From contig NZ_CP039373.1 in NCBI RefSeq assembly GCF_000179235.2, positions 558,032 to 622,031 of the forward strand: DNA of 64,000 bases, in the 5' to 3' direction. Under the pieces are notes generated by a model. It made no database searches. It saw only the letters and a list, made by a program, of their open reading frames with translations, and was not told the DNA's origin. Positions 62,377 to 64,000 of this stretch are shown one piece after another. How positions within the stretch are numbered: position 1 is the stretch's first letter; the number at the start of each line of letters is the position of its first letter. The position numbers and the translations under genes were made by a program. The stretch comes from Synechococcus sp. CB0101 (lineage in GTDB: Bacteria > Cyanobacteriota > Cyanobacteriia > PCC-6307 > Cyanobiaceae).

Positions 62377-63432
62377 ATGCGATTTGGCCAGGCACTCGGT
62401 CTGATCGCAACGGCGGCCGCAGTGCTGTTGCTGTGGTCGCTGCGGCATGTGGTGATTCAGCTGTTCGCGGCCGTGGTGCTGGCCATGGCGTTATGCACCC
62501 TGGTGGGTGTGGTGCGCGTACGGCTGCGCTGCAGCCGCCCCCTGGCACTGCTGCTGAGCCTGGTGGGGCTGCTGCTGCTGGTGGCCGTAGCCCTTGCCGC
62601 CGTGGTGCCGCCGTTTGTGGAGCAGTTCCAGCAGCTGCTGCTGCAATTGCCCATCGCCGCCGACCGTGCCGGGACCCTGCTGCGTGACCTCATGGATGTG
62701 AGCAGCCGCATGCTTTACGGCCAGCAGGCCCTCGATTGGCTCCGGCAGAACTGGGGCAGCAGCAGCTCCAACACTGAAGCCCTTGGACAGGGCTTGCAGA
62801 ACCTGCTCGGTTTGGCGGGAAATCTTGGCGGCGGCCTGCTCCAGCTGCTGTTTGTGCTGGCGGTAGCCCTGATGATTGCCGTGCAGCCCACGGCCTACCG
62901 CGAGGTGGCTGTGCTGCTGGCGCCGTCGTTTTATCGCCGCCGTCTGCGGGAGGTGCTGCTGCAATGTGGTGAAGCCCTCAGCAGCTGGATGGGCGGAGTG
63001 CTGATCAGCTCCGTCTGTGTGGCGCTGCTGGCGGGGATCGGGCTGTCGCTCCTGGGCGTGAAGCTGGTGGTGGCCAATGCCCTGCTGGCGGGGCTGCTCA
63101 ATGTGATCCCCAATGTCGGGCCCACCTTGAGCACCGTGTTCCCGATGTCGGTGGCGCTGCTGGTGTCGCCGTGGAAGGCTCTGGCTGTGTTGGGGCTCTA
63201 CGTGCTGGTGCAAAACCTGGAGAGCTACCTGATCACCCCATCGGTGATGCAGCACCAGGTGAAGCTGCTGCCTGGGCTCACCCTGGCGGCACAGTTTGTC
63301 TTCACAGTGCTGTTTGGTCCACTCGGCCTGCTGCTGGCACTGCCGCTGGCGGTGTGTCTGCAGGTGGTGATTCGTGAGGTGTTGATCCACGATGTGCTCG
63401 ATCCGTGGCAGCGCCAACGCCTCTCCCCATGA
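62377..63432 (+). CDS. AI-2E transporter-family membrane protein (PerM-like)
   Basis: 351 residues, about eight hydrophobic segments. Family signature near the C-terminus: LLNVIPNVGPTLSTVFPMSVALL and LVQNLESYLITPSVMQHQVKLLPGL, then [13 protein letters not shown]. Substrate uncertain in spite of the family name; relatives include sodium/proton antiporters and AI-2 exporters. Overlaps the next family member by 4 bases. Confidence 0.92.
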   Translation: MRFGQALGLIATAAAVLLLWSLRHVVIQLFAAVVLAMALCTLVGVVRVRLRCSRPLALLLSLVGLLLLVAVALAAVVPPFVEQFQQLLLQLPIAADRAGTLLRDLMDVSSRMLYGQQALDWLRQNWGSSSSNTEALGQGLQNLLGLAGNLGGGLLQLLFVLAVALMIAVQPTAYREVAVLLAPSFYRRRLREVLLQCGEALSSWMGGVLISSVCVALLAGIGLSLLGVKLVVANALLAGLLNVIPNVGPTLSTVFPMSVALLVSPWKALAVLGLYVLVQNLESYLITPSVMQHQVKLLPGLTLAAQFVFTVLFGPLGLLLALPLAVCLQVVIREVLIHDVLDPWQRQRLSP

Positions 63433-64000
63433 CCCTGCGCGGCCTGATCGGTTTGCTCGCCCTGGTGGTGCTGGGGCTGTTGGCCTGGGAACTGCGCTGG
63501 GTGCTGCTGGTGCTGTTCGGCGCCGTGGTGCTGGCGGTGGCTCTGGATGTGCCGGTGAGCTGGCTGCGGCGGTTCACGCCGATGAACCGGCCCCAGGCCC
63601 TCACGGTGGTGGTGCTGTTGTTGCTGCTGGGGGGCTGGCAGCTGGGTGAAGTGCTGCTGCCCGAATTGATCGAGCAGGTGCAGCAGTTCACCCAATTGGT
63701 GCCGGCACTACTCAACCGTGTGGGGGAGCTGCTGGGCGGGGTGGCCATGCTCGAAAGCCTGGAAGGTCGCGTGGCCGAACTGGCCACCTTCGACAAACTG
63801 CAACCCCTCGGCGGCCAATTGCTCGGCTTTGCAGGCGGCGCCGCCAACGGCACGATTCAGCTGCTGCTGATGGTGCTGCTGGCTCTGCTGCTGGTGCTCG
63901 ATCCCCGCAGCCATCAACGCTTGGTGGTGGCGGCCACACCAGCCCACTACCGCGGCATGGCGGGTGAACTACTCAGCGCCTGCCGCCAGGCCTTGGGGGG
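63429..64000 (+). CDS. AI-2E transporter-family membrane protein, partial (cut by window end)
   Basis: Starts at ATG 63429 (MTLRGLIGLLALVVLG), overlapping the previous stop (ATGA). The visible 190 residues show helices at about 4-38, a second hydrophobic stretch (LTVVVLLLLLGGWQLGEVLLP), the helical periplasmic region (IEQVQQFTQLVPALLNRVGE) and a further helix (LLLMVLLALLLVLDP). Same family and topology as the preceding gene, so the two are probably tandem paralogues. The conserved C-terminal motif lies beyond base 64000. Confidence 0.88.
   Translation, partial: MTLRGLIGLLALVVLGLLAWELRWVLLVLFGAVVLAVALDVPVSWLRRFTPMNRPQALTVVVLLLLLGGWQLGEVLLPELIEQVQQFTQLVPALLNRVGELLGGVAMLESLEGRVAELATFDKLQPLGGQLLGFAGGAANGTIQLLLMVLLALLLVLDPRSHQRLVVAATPAHYRGMAGELLSACRQALG

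Overview
This window is a G+C-rich, gene-dense piece of a cyanobacterial chromosome. It encodes phycocyanobilin:ferredoxin oxidoreductase (PcyA), an allophycocyanin beta-18 subunit (ApcF), Psb28, geranylgeranyl reductase (ChlP), Gun4, a ferredoxin-dependent sulfite reductase, a class II fructose/sedoheptulose bisphosphatase, glutamyl-tRNA reductase and the SipA regulator. Together these indicate an oxygenic phototroph that builds phycobilisomes. High G+C, tight packing and the gene neighbourhoods suggest a Synechococcus/Cyanobium-type picocyanobacterium; the lineage is inferred, since no rRNA or other taxonomic marker is present. I found no rRNA, tRNA, CRISPR array, insertion sequence or prophage. 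No gene-free stretch exceeds 300 bases; the longest are the two divergent promoter regions of about 230 bases (glpX/rpe and apcF/glnA).

Layout. 0-5.8 kb: an LD-carboxypeptidase, purQ and purS, a small secreted protein, then a cobalamin-riboswitch operon of a HupE/UreJ permease and a CobW GTPase, a lumenal pentapeptide protein, a uracil-phosphoribosyltransferase-like protein and a small membrane protein. 5.8-8.8 kb: ilvD and a low-G+C gene with the layout of a prokaryotic ionotropic glutamate receptor. 8.8-16.9 kb: a carbon-flow block on the minus strand (glpX, hemA, glgC, gnd, pgl, a CIA30 protein, a hypothetical) with rpe divergent. 17-26.3 kb: a mostly envelope block on the minus strand (VanY-like peptidase, U32 protein, typA, DUF309, lptA, lptB, lptF/G, ccsA). 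26.3-33.8 kb: chlP, a lower-G+C desaturase, glyS, sir and a VanX-type dipeptidase. 33.8-43.9 kb: a minus-strand run containing pcyA-devB-devC-devA, a 51-residue basic protein, a glycosyltransferase, rpsB, tsf, an unrecognised 402-residue protein and recG. 44-51.6 kb: a plus-strand run of two M16 peptidase-family proteins, bioY, lspA, an FHA-penicillin-binding protein fusion and a DUF697 GTPase, with sipA opposite. 51.5-57.4 kb: a PLP decarboxylase, tadA, a photorespiratory aminotransferase, apcF and glnA. 57.4-64 kb: a methyltransferase, several small hypotheticals, an anti-sigma-like kinase, gun4, mnmH, psb28 and two tandem AI-2E-family membrane proteins, the second cut by the window end.

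How the genes fit together. Most are core metabolism. GlgC, Gnd, Pgl, GlpX and Rpe lie at the junction of the Calvin cycle, the oxidative pentose phosphate pathway and glycogen. HemA, Gun4, ChlP, PcyA and ApcF serve tetrapyrrole and antenna assembly. Lpt proteins, peptidoglycan peptidases, the bifunctional penicillin-binding protein and LspA serve the envelope. GlnA has a candidate NtcA-type promoter and the HupE/CobW operon has a B12 riboswitch, so nitrogen and cobalt control are visible in the DNA. The most unusual elements are the glutamate-receptor-like channel protein with an altered pore filter, the uracil-phosphoribosyltransferase homologue with a degenerate PRPP loop, the coupling of pcyA to a DevBCA exporter, and several unrecognised small proteins.
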